This document shows, in pieces, positions 22,383 to 34,752 of a DNA stretch of 64,000 nucleotides. This stretch comes from Sipunculus nudus (Eukaryota > Annelida > Sipuncula > Golfingiida > Sipunculidae), in contig CM049322.1 of NCBI GenBank assembly GCA_026874595.1, positions 50,135,340-50,199,339 on the forward strand, in the 5' to 3' direction. The first letter of the stretch is position 1, and the number at the start of each line of letters is the position of its first letter. Under the pieces are notes generated by a model. It was given only the letters and a program-made list of their open reading frames with translations, was not told the origin of the DNA and did no database searches. A program made the translations under genes and the position numbers.

Positions 22383-23320
22383 GAACAGTATTAACACCAA
22401 CACATATTTTCATCTTTTATTATTAATGTGCAATTTCATGTATTTTCATATCTAGAAATTCAGTTTCTAAATGTTTGATGAAGATCAACAGTGACTGAGT
22501 TCAGTGTTGCTGTGTTTCTCAGACACCATGATGCATGCAGGCATATGGAATGAAGACAGTCATCAGGGAACAGTATTGACTGTAGACTCTTGTTTCATCA
22601 TTTTATGAGTCAGGTATCCATGACACTGCACTTCCAGTGTACTTCAAAACATATGTTAATCATTTTCCAGCTTCAGCAGAAAGGGAGATAAAGTGATTAA
22701 CTCTGTTTGTCTACCCTGTCTATCTGTCCATTTTTAAATTATCAGTAATTGTGAATTCAATTTCCTGAAATTCAATTTTTAGCATTGGACTCTAGAATAT
22801 CTTACTTGTATATATATGTTTTTAAATGGAGGCTTGTGTCGCCAGTTGTGCAGTTACAAGTTGTGTACTGCATGCATGATTTAATTATATGTTACATTGG
22901 TTATTTTACTGGACTTATTAAACAATTATTTTTATAAATATAATGCTCTTGTTTTGTGTCTACCATTTCAGACAAAAGATTGATGTATGAATGCAAGCTG
23001 GTTATCAGAGCACTTGTACTGCCACACAGTGATATTCCAATTTCATTACATTTCTACAATCAGAGGAACAGCAGTATCCATGCAAAGTGCAAATTGTGTT
23101 TTATTTTGTTCATTTGACTGGCTGAGGAATATTCCTTGACATTACTTGGTACAAAGGTATATTTAATTTTTTTTCACCATGATATTTGAGCACACTGCAT
23201 CACAATTTTATGCAAGTTTTTTTTATGTTAGTTGTTTTCAGGCAATTGTGGCTGAATTCAACCTGCATTTTGTAACCATTTCATATTTTGCTAGGGTATT
23301 CAGTTGGGTTCCTTCTTAAC
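20993..23320. other. Intron-like stretch of the CACTA-like element
   Basis: A diverged molluscan-type repeat (about 21105-21350, TTTTTAGCTCAGATGACTAC) is followed by a short tandem repeat (about 21485-21635) of CATATAACAGATTTTTTTAT-type units, four copies. (AT)n lies at about 22337-22378. A possible further exon begins at 22973 after TACCATTTCAG but runs into TGA within three codons. Nothing else is recognised. Confidence 0.4.
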
Positions 23321-23329
23321 CAATTTTCT

Positions 23330-23600
23330 TGGTTGATTTTAACCAATATGGTCATCTGAATCAAATTGGTTTGATTCAGTATTGGTTGTTTTCAACCATT
23401 ATTGTTGGTTGATTTCAACCAATCACATGGTTGATTTCAACCAGATCACATGGTTGATTTCAACCAAAAAAATTGGTTGAAAAATCAACCAATAGGGGAT
23501 CGGTTGAATCAACCGGTTAATTGGTTGGGACACATATCAACCGAGAAGACCCGGTTGATTTCAACCAATTTTTTGGTTGAATTTAACCGATCCATTTTTA
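23330..23600. repeat. Right subterminal repeats of the CACTA-like element
   Basis: At least eight copies of GGTTGATTTCAACC-type near-palindromes (GGTTGATTTTAACC, GGTTGTTTTCAACC, GGTTGATTTCAACCAATCAC) precede the terminus. They are denser than at the left end and are probable transposase-binding sites. Confidence 0.75.
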
Positions 23601-23819
23601 GAGTGAACATTAAAGTCGGTGTCCTAGCTGAAAAGGAAAAAAAATATATACGTCATCCGACATAAAACATCCATTTATTGACCGAAAGCTACCACTTTCA
23701 TACTGCTATCAGGCATTTTTATTACCTACACATGTATACCTGTCAAGCTATCAAGCACACATGGGTGAAAATTTGTCACCAAAATGGTACCAATGGTCCA
23801 AATTTTTGGGTCTAGCTGA

Positions 23820-24483
23820 AGTACTAACCCCCCCCCCCCCCCCATCGTGACAAACAATAATGAACGTTACTTAATATCACCCCCCCTTTTCTATATTGAC
23901 GATCAAAATGTATGTTGTTGAAGATCGTTCCCCCGTCATGACGATCATAAAGAATATTACTGAATATCATCCTCGATCCCCATCCCCCCCTCCATCCTTA
24001 CAATCATAATAAATGTTACTTGATAACCCTCTCCGGTCGTAACGATCAAAATGAATGTTATTGAATATCGTCCTCCTGTCGTGTCGAATCAAAGTGAATG
24101 TGCGTCCCCCATCGTGACGTTCATAATGAATGTAACCTGGTACACCCCTCCCCCCCACCCCCCCCCCCTCCCCCCCCCAGTCGTGATGATCATTATGAAT
24201 GTCACTGAATATCGCCCCCCCCCCCCATTGTAACGTTCATAATGAATGTGACCATGGAACCCCCCCCACCCCCCCCCCCCCCCGTCGAAACGATCATTAT
24301 GAATGTTACTGAATAGCGTCCTCCATCGTGACGTTCATGATGCATGTAACCCCGTCCCCCCCCCCCCCCCCCCCCCTTCCCGTCGTGATGATCATTATGA
24401 ATGTCACTGAATATCGCCCCCAATCGTAACGTTCATAATGAATGTAACCTGGTACCCCCCCCCCCCCACCCCGTCGTAATGAT
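23820..24483 (-). repeat. Poly-C minisatellite, left copy
   Basis: Irregular units of about 40-65 bp of the form C-run, then TCGTGACGATCATTATGAATG and TTACTGAATATC. Unit length varies mainly through the C-run. The right-arm counterpart (G-rich on the plus strand) is at 31936-32545, with more units at 29850-30312. Confidence 0.8.
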
Positions 24484-24487
24484 CATT

Positions 24488-25424
24488 GGGTATTTCTACA
24501 GAAAACGTCGCATTTCAAGGGTTTTCTTGGTGATTTTTTTTTAATCTTTGTTTTAGATATAACAAAACTTAATATGTAAAAAAATGTCGTTAGAATTGTA
24601 AAAATAGGCCTATAATGCAAGTATAGTGCACTTTTCAGTTTCCTCTTCTTATAAATAGTCCAGGTGAGGGGAAAATATGAACCTTTTTCTCGACACCGTG
24701 ACACGCAGTAAAATCTCACTTGCACATTTCAGAAATTGTTTTGACTAGATTTTTTTTTGTGATTTTCGATAAAATTAAAATTAATAGCCTTTGATAAAAT
24801 CAAAACATAAATTTCAGTTATGAATTTAACAAAAAAAAAGTGTGTAAAAAGAACATATTTTCTTCTTTTTAATTAACTTTTGAAAACAAAAATTGGTCTC
24901 TACTCCTATTTTTGCTTCCAGAGGGGTGCATTTGCAGGGATTTACCGGACAAGGTACTTTGGTACATCTACCTTCAGAATTTGAGTCGAAATACCTTGTT
25001 AATTTTTTTGAATGCACAGAAAATAAAATTTAAACATGGTTTTAAATCCTCTAGGTAACGGTGTTGAGCATAGATAACGGTGTTGAGCATAAAAAACGGA
25101 GTCGAGCTTCTGACGTAAAAAATAACCGTTGTGACTAGTTGAATACCAGTATTATGTATTAAAACAAGCAAATGCCTGTTTGAATAGAAGAAACGTAAAT
25201 GTTTTAAAATATTTAGCCCAAAAATATGTTTCAAATTCTATTTTAATAATTTGGATTTAATACCAAGTTCTCGACAACCCGTTTCCTTGCTCTCGATACC
25301 GTTATTCTTCATGCAGGTAACGGCTTCGAGTGGTAACGGTGCTGAGATTTTTTCATCTATACGTCAAATGCAGGACAAAAATTACTTCCATACCGTCCCT
25401 AAGAGGGCCAGCACCAATTATCAC
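24488..25424. mobile_element. Truncated copy of the GGGTATTTCTAC element
   Basis: Begins GGGTATTTCTACAG at 24488, next to CATT (24484-24487), the same 4-bp target as the complete copy at 30317-31931. The remaining part, about 680 bp, disappears into the N gap. It carries many TAACGGTGTTGAG / CTCGATACCGTTA words, as does the full copy. Confidence 0.7.
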
Positions 25425-25924
25425 NNNNNNNNNNNNNNNNNNNNNNNNNNNNNNNNNNNNNNNNNNNNNNNNNNNNNNNNNNNNNNNNNNNNNNNNNNNN
25501 NNNNNNNNNNNNNNNNNNNNNNNNNNNNNNNNNNNNNNNNNNNNNNNNNNNNNNNNNNNNNNNNNNNNNNNNNNNNNNNNNNNNNNNNNNNNNNNNNNNN
25601 NNNNNNNNNNNNNNNNNNNNNNNNNNNNNNNNNNNNNNNNNNNNNNNNNNNNNNNNNNNNNNNNNNNNNNNNNNNNNNNNNNNNNNNNNNNNNNNNNNNN
25701 NNNNNNNNNNNNNNNNNNNNNNNNNNNNNNNNNNNNNNNNNNNNNNNNNNNNNNNNNNNNNNNNNNNNNNNNNNNNNNNNNNNNNNNNNNNNNNNNNNNN
25801 NNNNNNNNNNNNNNNNNNNNNNNNNNNNNNNNNNNNNNNNNNNNNNNNNNNNNNNNNNNNNNNNNNNNNNNNNNNNNNNNNNNNNNNNNNNNNNNNNNNN
25901 NNNNNNNNNNNNNNNNNNNNNNNN
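25425..25924. other. Assembly gap (500 N)
   Basis: Run of exactly 500 N. The size is probably nominal. It falls where the left arm stops matching, so the palindrome centre is unresolved. Frames that span it are artefacts. Confidence 0.98.
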
Positions 25925-26314
25925 AATGACGGGCTAGTCATAGTCGTGCTTATCGTGTGTATAAGGAGAGTGAATATGTGGAGCAAGCACTTATCTAGGA
26001 TTTTTTTCTATTGCAGTAAGTAAAGCGTAGACAGAGTGAGGAGACCGAGCTTGTACTGGATTACATCAACGGTTTTCAAAACCTATACCAATGGGTGTCA
26101 AAATCTAATTTCACAAGATTGTATAATTAAGAAAATTTATCAAGAAAAATATTTCCCTTTGTTACATTATTTGTGTATTTAATTATATATGGCAACTAGT
26201 AAGGAAATCAGAGACCTCGGTTCCATTTAAAATGATACATTATGAACTCTTTGATAGGTATATATGTGAAGAATAAAACTTGTACAGTGTACCTGGATCT
26301 TTGTAATTACCTGA

Positions 26315-26352
<38 letters not shown>

Positions 26353-27171
26353 CAGAGGGAAGGAGAGAGAAAAAAAGTTGTTCGTCCGGACTTCTGTGAG
26401 CACATGCATAATGATAAATATATTATACGTATAACGATACCTTAAGGCCCGTAATGAGAAATACTCAATAACGGCTTATATTCCTTGGATACAAATCTGC
26501 GCCTTGTCCAGTATGAAGCCCCCCCCCCCCCCCCCATTAGTGAGACACTTGGCCATGATGGGTGGAATTATCTTGTAAACTTCAGTCCCAAGTGAAGAAT
26601 TTTGTCATACTGGAAGATTTTATTACGATGTAATTTTTCCTTGCTTCTAAAAATGTAAACATTTATGCAGAAAAAAACAATTCCACTTAACTGCCTGTTT
26701 TATATCAGCTCCTCATATTTGATACTTTAATCATCCATTTTTTAAAAATATTTTAACGTTTTATACACCGTGAGATGGGGACTTAGATAAGCACTAAAGT
26801 TTAATGCCCCCCCCCATATATATATATATAATCTGGCATTGATTTTTAGTAATAAATAATATAAATTATTATAAGATTATGGAGATACTGGTACGGTTAG
26901 GTCATTTAAAACACATCGTTATTATACGACAATATGTGCATGCACACTCACCACGTTATTCCTGCGCATACCTTTTTGAGGACACCCCCCCCCCCCCCCC
27001 CTCCCCCAACCTTCTTTCCAATGGTCTGTAGCGACATCTCTTGGAAAGCACGATCACTATATATTCTATGTCCAAAGACCTAAATAGGTGAAAAAAAATA
27101 AACAAAATTCATAATTTTCATATGTTGAAAATATATTAAGTAATATTAATAATAATTATTATTATAATATA

Positions 27172-27223
<52 letters not shown>

Positions 27224-27830
27224 TCCGTGTATATCAACCTCTAACCAAGTATTAGCCCCATGTATACCCCCATTCGTGTTCTCGAATTTCTGGATTAGTC
27301 ACTGTGTCAAACATACATGAAATATTGTTTTCTCTCTATATAATGTGGTATCTGACAAATTTCTTTCTGCAACGGTGTGCTTACTCCTTTATACAAACAG
27401 GAATAAGCAATTTCACCGGACTCGGCCATTAGCGAATGACAACATAGTGCGCCATCTGTTTATTCTTTCATGTTCCATCTTCTCTGCGCAGACATACGTG
27501 AGCTGTGTGACTGTGTCTGATGTTTAATCACACACAAATATCAGAATGTATAAATCAGGTGAGGGACTATGTCCGTGTGCAGGGATGGTTTTCCTGGGGA
27601 AACTTTCGCATTCAGCCAAAATGAAACAAGATGACCAGAGGTCACGCGCTTGCCGGAAAATGGAAATGATAGAGACAGATAGACAGAGAGTGCATGAAGA
27701 AACAGTCATATGAATGAGCAACATTGTGGGGGGCAGCAGAAACGGATAATATGTTTATTTATCCATGCTGACCTTTAACAGCTGCATATCTTTCTAGTGT
27801 AAAAGGGAACCAAGTTCAAAACTTTTTTCA
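25925..27830. other. Unique spacer between the arms
   Basis: No match to either arm was seen. Contains (GA)n at about 26319-26347, C runs (about 26520-26536, 26989-27001) and (AT)n at about 26815-26830 and 27176-27220. No gene or RNA is recognised. Confidence 0.5.
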
Positions 27831-27834
27831 TGAA

Positions 27835-28980
27835 ATCCCGTTAATCTCGTTTGACAAGAAGCAGTGACACGTTTTCAGGTTTGTCATGTCAAGCTGGCCA
27901 AATGATATGAAATGCCGAAAACTAGACCTGTCTAGCTATAAAAGCCGCTGAGTTATAAGCATTTGCATGAAATCTCGTGTTTTCTCGTTTGACGGGAAAT
28001 GGTGCGAGCTTGTGCCTGACTTGGAGTTCTGTCATGTCAAGCGGATCATGTGGAACTAAATGCCGAAAACTAGACCTGTCTAGCTGCAGTTCCGTGAAAT
28101 CTCGTGTTTTCTCGTTTGACGGGATACGGTGCGAGATTTTGCCTGACATGCATGTCTGTCGTCGTCAAGCTGGTCTAGTGAACAAAATGCCGAAAACCAG
28201 ACGTGTCTACTCTGTAACACTCGCCGAGTTATAACCAATGCCGTGAAATCTCATGTTTTCTCGTTTGACGAGATACGGTGCGACATTCGGCCTGACTTTC
28301 AGTTCTGTCATGTCCAGCAGGACATGTGAAACAAAATGCCGAAAACTAGACCTGTCCAGCTGTAAAACTCGCCGAGTTATAAGCATTTCCGTGAAATCTC
28401 GTGTTTTCTCGTTTGAAGAGATAGGGTGCGAGATTTGGCCTGACTTGTACATCTATCGTGTCAAGCTGGTCATGTGGAAGGAAATGCCGGAAACCAGACG
28501 TGTCTAGCTGTAAAACTGGCCGAGTTATAAGCATTTCCGTGAAATTTCGTGTTTTCTCGTTTGACGAGATAGGGTGCGAGATTTTGCCAGACTTGCAATT
28601 CTGTCGTGTCAAGCTGGTCTAGTGGAACTAAATGCCGAAAACCAGACGTGTCTAGCTGTAAAACTGGCCCAGTTATAAGCATTTCCGTGAAATCCCGTGT
28701 TTTCTCGTTTGACGAGATACGGTGCGAGATTTGGCCTGTCTTGCAGCTCTGTCGTGTCAAGCTTGTTTGGTGGAGCGAAATGCCGAAAACAAGACCTGTC
28801 TAGCTGTAAAAGTCGCCGAGTTATAAGCATTTCCGCGAAGTCTCGTTTTTTCTCATTTGACGAGATATGGCGCGGAGATTTGGCGTAACTTTAGTTCTGT
28901 CGTTGTCAAGCTGGTCATGTGGAACAAAATGCCGAAAACTAGATCTGCCTAGCTTAAAAACTGACAAAGTTACAAAAAAA
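27835..28980 (+). repeat. 148-bp satellite, about eight units
   Basis: The anchor CTCGTTTGACGAGATA recurs at 27846, 27984, 28111, 28260, 28408, 28556, 28704 and 28852. The last six spacings are 149, 148, 148, 148 and 148. The first units are shortened by 10-21 bp. A typical unit holds ATGCCGAAAACTAGACCTGT, CTAGCTGTAAAACTCGCCGA and CGTGAAATCTCGTGTTTTCT. Open frames in this region on either strand are by-products of the repeat. Confidence 0.93.
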
Positions 28981-29425
28981 TGGTCGTGTTATTTCCAATT
29001 TCCATGATTTTTGCCCCAAAAAATGTAACCATGGTAACGGCAAATTTAAATAAGCTACATGTCAAAAGAAAGGCCAGGTGATGACGAAAAAAATGAGCTA
29101 TTGCAGAAGTGGATACGCCTATTTATGGCGAAGTTATAGTGCAAAAACCGTTAACCATACCTGTCGTGACCTTGACCCTTGACCTTGGAGCAATGTTGAC
29201 CAAAACAATAGGGCACCTAGAAATCAGTTTGTCAATCAAGCCTGTAAGTTTCAAGTTGATTGATGCAAAAGTGTGACCTGGAGAGTCGTGACAAACAAAC
29301 AAACAAACAAACAAACAATCAAACAAACAAACAAACAAACAAAACAGACAAAGAGACAAACAGACATACGCAACTGACGAACATGCTTGCCGAAATCGAA
29401 GATTTCCGGCAAGCAATAATAAAGG
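28981..29425 (+). repeat. Dispersed repeat ending in (CAAA)n and a hairpin
   Basis: The body includes GTGACCTTGACCCTTGACC and GTGACCTGGAGAGTCGTGAC, then (CAAA)n (about 29292-29343). After that come GACAGACATACG-like words and a hairpin with arms GCTTGCCGAAATC and GATTTCCGGCAAGC (29383-29412), followed by AATAATAAAGGG. The architecture resembles the 3' end of a retroposed element. No coding part remains. Confidence 0.6.
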
Positions 29426-29849
29426 GACATACCACACACACTATTACAATTATCTATATGTACCCTCAAATAAAACTTTCCCAGGAGCATGCGCAATGAG
29501 TTCAATGCTGGTCTGCTGTGATCTGGTGAACTGAGCCACCACCGTAGGGTTAGTTAAATGAACTTAAAATGAACTTACTCGGACGGCAACAGCACTGTTA
29601 GTATATAAACTAGGTTCTTCATTTGAAATTTGTGAACAGAATTTTCCTGATGAAATTATGGATCAGAACACAGTGTCAGTATAGCGGCATGCAGTTACGT
29701 GAACCCTTATGTGATGGAAATGGCCTGTACGCAACATGTCTTTAGTAACACGTCACGTGATTTATGTTCGTCACGATGAGGAATAATATTCAGAGACAAA
29801 TAATGATCACCACGACCTGAGGGTGAAGATGTTCAGTAATGTTCGTCAC
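29426..29849. other. Non-coding, nothing recognised
   Basis: Single-copy-looking sequence between the CAAA-tailed repeat and the G-rich minisatellite. No features seen. Confidence 0.4.
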
Positions 29850-30312
29850 GATGGGGACGAAAGGGGTGGGATGGTATTCAGCAACAGTCATTATGATTGT
29901 CACGATGAGTATGTGGCGGGGGGGGGGGTGGGGGTGATATTCAATTACATACATAATGATCGTCATGGGGGGGGGGATATTCAGTAACAGTCATAATGAT
30001 CGTAACGGGGGGGGGGGTATGATATTTAATAACATTCATTATGTGGGGGGGAGGGGTATTCATTAACATTTATTATAATCGTCAATATTGGGGGGAGGGG
30101 GGATGATATTCAATTACATACATAATGGTCGTCACGATAGGGGGAGGCGAGAGTGGGGGGGGGGGGGGGGGGGGTCCATATTCAGTAACAGTCATTATGA
30201 TCGACATGATGGGGGGGGGGGGGGGTGATATTCAATAACATTCATTATGATCGTCATGACAGAGTACGATATTCGGTAACATTCATTTTGGTTGGTATTC
30301 AGTGAGATTCAT
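29850..30312 (+). repeat. G-rich minisatellite, part 1
   Basis: Units of the form GATATTCAGTAACATTCATT, then ATGATCGTCACGATGGGG with variable G-runs. It has the same orientation and unit as 31936-32545, from which it is separated by the 1.6-kb insertion at 30317. Confidence 0.85.
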
Positions 30313-30316
30313 AATG

Positions 30317-31931
30317 GGGTATTTCTACAAAAAAATGTCGCATTTCATGTCCCGAAACTATATTTGTTACTGAGAAATTAGCAAATGCTAAAAAATGACA
30401 TGAATAATCATTCAGATTGTTGCTAAAGATATAACCATTATTATGAGATAAAAGTATTTTTAAATCGGTGCAGAAATACATACAGAAAAAAAGCTGCAAA
30501 TGTTACAATACCCTTAAATTTCCGTTGTCCCTTTCTCTCGGATCTTAAATTCAAAACAGCGTTTTTCTGTAACCACTGTTCCATTTATATAGATTTTGTT
30601 TTCCCACGTTGTCACAGCGGTGAAAGTTTATTAAGATGATAATTTTGCTTGATTTTTCCTGACCGTCTTGTTTTTAATACAAAAAATTTGGATATAAAAA
30701 GTATGTCTCCCAAAATATACTCGGCACCGTTACCTGACCTTTTGACCTTGCAGCGTCAGTGAACAGAATTAAACCACTTTCCTGATGCAGGGGAGCAGCG
30801 TTTTATTAGAGTTCAGGATATTTTGTACACATGCATAATCCACAGATTAACTTTAGTAACTGTCATATCAGCGTTCCCTGTTAATCATGAAAGGGTTAAA
30901 AAAAATCACCGTATGTTTATTTGGACTCGACACCGTTACACCTGCGACAAATTAACCGTCACATATAACACTTCGAAAATGGCTTCCTCTTGTTGTTCAT
31001 GTAGTGATAATTCGTGCTGCCCTCTTAGGGACGGTATGGAAGTAATTTTTGTCCTGCATTTGACGTATAGATGAAAAAAATCTCAGCACCGTTACCACTC
31101 GAAACCGTTACCTGCATGAAAAATAACGGTATCGAGAGCAAGGTAACGGAGTCGAGAACTTGGTATTAAATCCAAATTATTGAAATAGAATTTGAAACAT
31201 ATTTTGGGCTAAATATTTTAAACATTTGCGTTTCTTCTATTCAACAGGCATTTGCTGGTTTTAATACATAATACTGGTATTCAAGCAGTCACAACGGTTA
31301 TTTTTACTTCAGAAGCTCGACTCGTTACTATGCTCAACACCGTTATCTATGCTCAACACCGTTACCTAGAGGATTTAAAACCATGTTTAAATTTTATTTT
31401 CTGTGCATTCAAAAAAATTAACAAGGTATTTCGACTCAAATTCTGAAGGTAGATGTACCAAAGTACCTTGTCCGGTAAATCCCTGCAAATGCACCCCTCT
31501 GGAAGCAAAAATAGGAGTAGAGACAATTTTTGTTTTCAAAAGTTAATTAAAAAGAAGAAAATATGTTCTTTTTACACACTTTTTTTTGTTAAATTCATAA
31601 CTGAAATTTATGTTTTTGATTTTATCAAAGGCTATTAATTTTAATTTTATCGAAAATCACAAAAAAAAAAATCTAGTCAAAACAATTTCTGAAATGTGCA
31701 AGTGAGATTTTACTGCATGTCACGGTGTGTCGAGAAAAAGGTTCATATATTTTCCCCTTACCTGGACTATTTATAAGAAAAGTAAACTGAAAAGTGCACT
31801 ATACTTGCATTATTTTTTACAATTCTAACGACATTTTTTTACATATTAAGTTTTGTTATATCTAAATCAAAGATTAAAAAAAAATCACCAAGAAAACCCT
31901 TGAAATGCGACGTTTTTCTGTAGAAATACCC
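30317..31931. mobile_element. 1.6-kb GGGTATTTCTAC element with 4-bp target duplication, inserted in the minisatellite
   Basis: Inverted ends GGGTATTTCTAC(A/T)... with internal TGCGAC or TGTCGC lie at both termini. The flanking AATG (30313-30316 and 31932-31935) rejoins into the minisatellite unit CATTCATAATGATCATTACG when the element is removed. The superfamily is not assigned. The interior has about ten copies of CTCGACACCGTTAC and its reverse, and no recognisable transposase. The frames at 30823-31074 and 31252-31638 are not recognised. A partial copy is at 24488-25424. Confidence 0.8.
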
Positions 31932-32760
31932 AATGATCATTACGACGGGAGTGGGGGGGGGGGGGGGGTACCAGGTTACATTTCATTATGAACGTTACGA
32001 TTGGGGGCGATATTCAGTGACATTCATAATGATCATCACGACGGGAAGGGGGGGGGGGGGTTACATGCATCATGAACGTCACGATGGGGGACGCTATTCA
32101 ATGACATTCATAATGATCGTTATACGACGGGGGGGGGGGGGGTTCCAGGTCACATTCATTATGAACGTTACAATGGGGGGCGATATTCAGTGAAATTCAT
32201 AATGATCATCACGACTGGGGGGGGGTGTACCAGGTTACATTCATTATGAACGTCACGATGGGGGACGCACATTCACTTTGATCGACACGACAGGAGGACG
32301 ATATTCAATAACATTCATTTTGATCGTTACGACCGGAGAGGGGTATCAAGTAACATTTATTATGATTGTAAGGATGGAGGGGGGGGATGGGGATCGAGGA
32401 TGATATTCAGTAATATTCTTTATGATCGTCATGACGGGGGGAACGATCTTCAACAACATACATTTTGATCGTCAATATAGAAAGGGGGGGGGGGGGGTGA
32501 TATTAAGTAACGTTCATTATTGTTGTCACGATGGGGGGGGGGGGGTTAGTACTTCAGCTAGACCCCAAAATTTGGACCATTGGTACCATTTTGGTGACAA
32601 ATTTTCACCATGTGTGCTTGATAGCTTGACAGGTATACATGTGTAGGTAATAAAAATGCCTGATAGCAGTATGAAAGTGGTAGCTTTCGGTCAATAAATG
32701 GATGTTTTATGTCGGTTGACGTATATATTTTTTTCCTTTTCAGGACACCGACTTAATGTT
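30994..32760. repeat. Palindrome arm segment C (right)
   Basis: Reverse complement of 23606-25424. At its right edge it runs directly into segment B (right) across the empty site of the CACTA-like element (TT at about 32759-32760). Confidence 0.88.
31936..32545 (+). repeat. G-rich minisatellite, part 2
   Basis: Continuation of the array at 29850-30312 and mirror image of 23820-24483, about 12-14 irregular units with G-runs of up to about 17. Glycine-rich frames here are spurious. Confidence 0.85.
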
Positions 32761-34752
32761 GTTATAAGCCTCCATACTACTTAATATGCAAAACGTATAC
32801 AGTTAAATTTGGTCTCAAATGATAGCTTAAACCATATGTTTCAGTATGACATGCTATATTTATAACCACTGGGTGTATACTGCTCAAGTAATACATTCTT
32901 ATGGACCTCATGGACCCCCCCCCCCCCCGCTTCGGCCTCATCCTTAAGAAAATACTCCTATATATATATAGAATACCGTCGACAGATAAAACGTTATGTC
33001 CCGTAACCAAATACAGCAGGAACTGCCGCAACTGTCAGCTCCAAGTTCTGTGGTAATATTGATCATTGGACTTGTAATTGGTTAGAGAGCTATAAGTAGT
33101 CCTTACTTGTGCAAGCCAAGAAACTCTTTTCGTTCCATGGCTTATCCATTGGGGATGATCAAAGGATGACTAAATACGTATGAGGTGTGCCTGAATTATA
33201 ATAGGATTTTTCTTATAAGATTTTATAGATAAGATTTTATTTTAACTTTGTTGATCACAAGTGTTTGTATTCATAATGTTTTGACCAGTTCCCAGCACGA
33301 TGATCCCATGACTGGTATGTCAGTGTTAGTTTCAAGTATCGAAAATTGTCAATTTTTTTCGGTTCTTTCTACTCAAGTCAGGAAATAAAAAAAATAGCTT
33401 TTATGTGAGGGATAGCGTTATCTTAGCGTAGTGAAACTTATATTGGTTTATTGTGTTTGTAATTTTATATTTGATTTTACCTACAGTTTGTAATGTGCTT
33501 TACCAAACATTGATCATGTGACCTTTAAGAGTATATAAACTACAGATGGCACCATTTATGTTTACCTATCTTCTGCGGTATATTTCTGGGTTTTTTTTTT
33601 CTTAATGGTAAGAAAAATTTAATCTATATGTAGCTTGCCGATTATTATGGGCTAGAGCTGAAATGGTATTTCTTAGTTTCCCTTTCTATTTTTCCATCAT
33701 TATTCGCGATTTTGAACAATGCAAAAAGATAATCTAAGACTTTTAAGTTTCTTTTGGTGAATAACAGACTGCAATTATCAGTGTGATATATATCAAGGCA
33801 CAACTCGCAATCGCTAGACCTGGTTGTTCAGACATTGTGTATATACAGGTTCTCTTGAACTCTCCTTAGTAGATAAGAATTAGATCACTGACCAATATAG
33901 ATTCAGCTGAGCATTATGACCAGTGGGGCACTTAGTAAAGTGAAACATATAAAATCAGCAGCAGAGGTAACAGATTATAATGTATTTAAGATATAGAGTG
34001 TTTAACTATATATGTAAAGTTTCACTGTTCAGTGTGAATGTTAGCTGTGTGATAAAGACTCCTTAAAAAATTGTTTGTTACATTGATTATTTCACAACTA
34101 GGCCCTTCTGTATTTTTGAACTTTCATATTCCAAAATAAAACTAAGTAATATTCAATGTTGGTTTTTTTTATGGAGAAAATACGAATTTAGGTTTATAAG
34201 TTCATAATCATATAAACATACAATCACTTTCTAACAGAAAAAAAAACCCATAAAATCTGATGAGCTCTATTTTGCATGGTTTAAAAGATAACACCGAGAG
34301 GATTATAAAAAACATTTAGTCATTTTTATTTTGGATTATCCCAGAGGCTTTTATAAGTCTATTATACTCAGAGTTATTTTAAGCCCGGCTACCTTTCCAA
34401 ATCAACTCTTGAGAAAGTTAGCACTTGCAAGGAATTAAAAAAGAAATCACCAGAAGAATGACAAACCAGTTATTTTCATGTTTTTTTATCATATGTGTTT
34501 CTAGTGAAATATTTAAATAAGGCCCCATGAGGATGCAAATATTTTCGTCATTTTTGACAACGCCTCATTGCTGACAAGTATCGTGTCACTTCAAATAAAC
34601 CCATTAGACCTTTTAATAAGTTTCTTATCTCTCCAACGACACCTACCATGTGTGTGAAATATTCCGTTATAACCCAATATATTCGTATATTGTTCTGCAT
34701 GTATGGGAGATTTCTGCCTGCGGTCGGCTTGCTGACTGTATGCGGAGATACG

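Larger units (their letters stand above)
12569..23605 (+). mobile_element. 11-kb CACTA/EnSpm-like element inserted in the left arm
   Basis: Termini read inward are CACTCTAAAAACGGATTGGT (12569) and CACTCTAAAAATGGATCGGT (23605), flanked by AA (12567-12568 and 23606-23607). The opposite arm shows the uninterrupted site at 32758-32762. CACT... ends and a 2-3-bp target duplication are typical of the CACTA (EnSpm) superfamily. So are the subterminal repeats here: many copies of GGTTGATTTCAACC at 23330-23590 and GGTTGAAAC/GGTTAAAATCAACC at 12580-12680. Plus-strand exon fragments of a decayed gene lie at 12831-12918, 15080-15229, 17496-17663 and 20879-20992. A nested element occupies 15650-17375. Molluscan-type repeats and AT microsatellites fill much of the rest. 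Confidence 0.82.
23606..25424. repeat. Palindrome arm segment C (left), cut by the assembly gap
   Basis: Reverse complement of about 30994-32760, including the CACTTTCATACTGCTATCAG segment (about 23694), the poly-C minisatellite and the first 937 bp of the CATT/AATG-flanked element. Pairing runs right up to the N gap. Confidence 0.88.

Noticed and set aside
23967-24423. Gly-rich or Pro-rich frames
   Set aside because: Driven by poly-C/poly-G minisatellite units.
25251-25986. Frames of about 200 residues across the N run
   Set aside because: They consist mainly of unknown bases.
27922-28888. Several overlapping 60-100-codon frames
   Set aside because: Created by the 148-bp satellite. The peptides repeat with its period on both strands.
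29251-29505. Cys/Leu-rich or Gln/Asn/Lys-rich frames (CLFVCLFV, NKQTNKQT)
   Set aside because: Translation of (CAAA)n.
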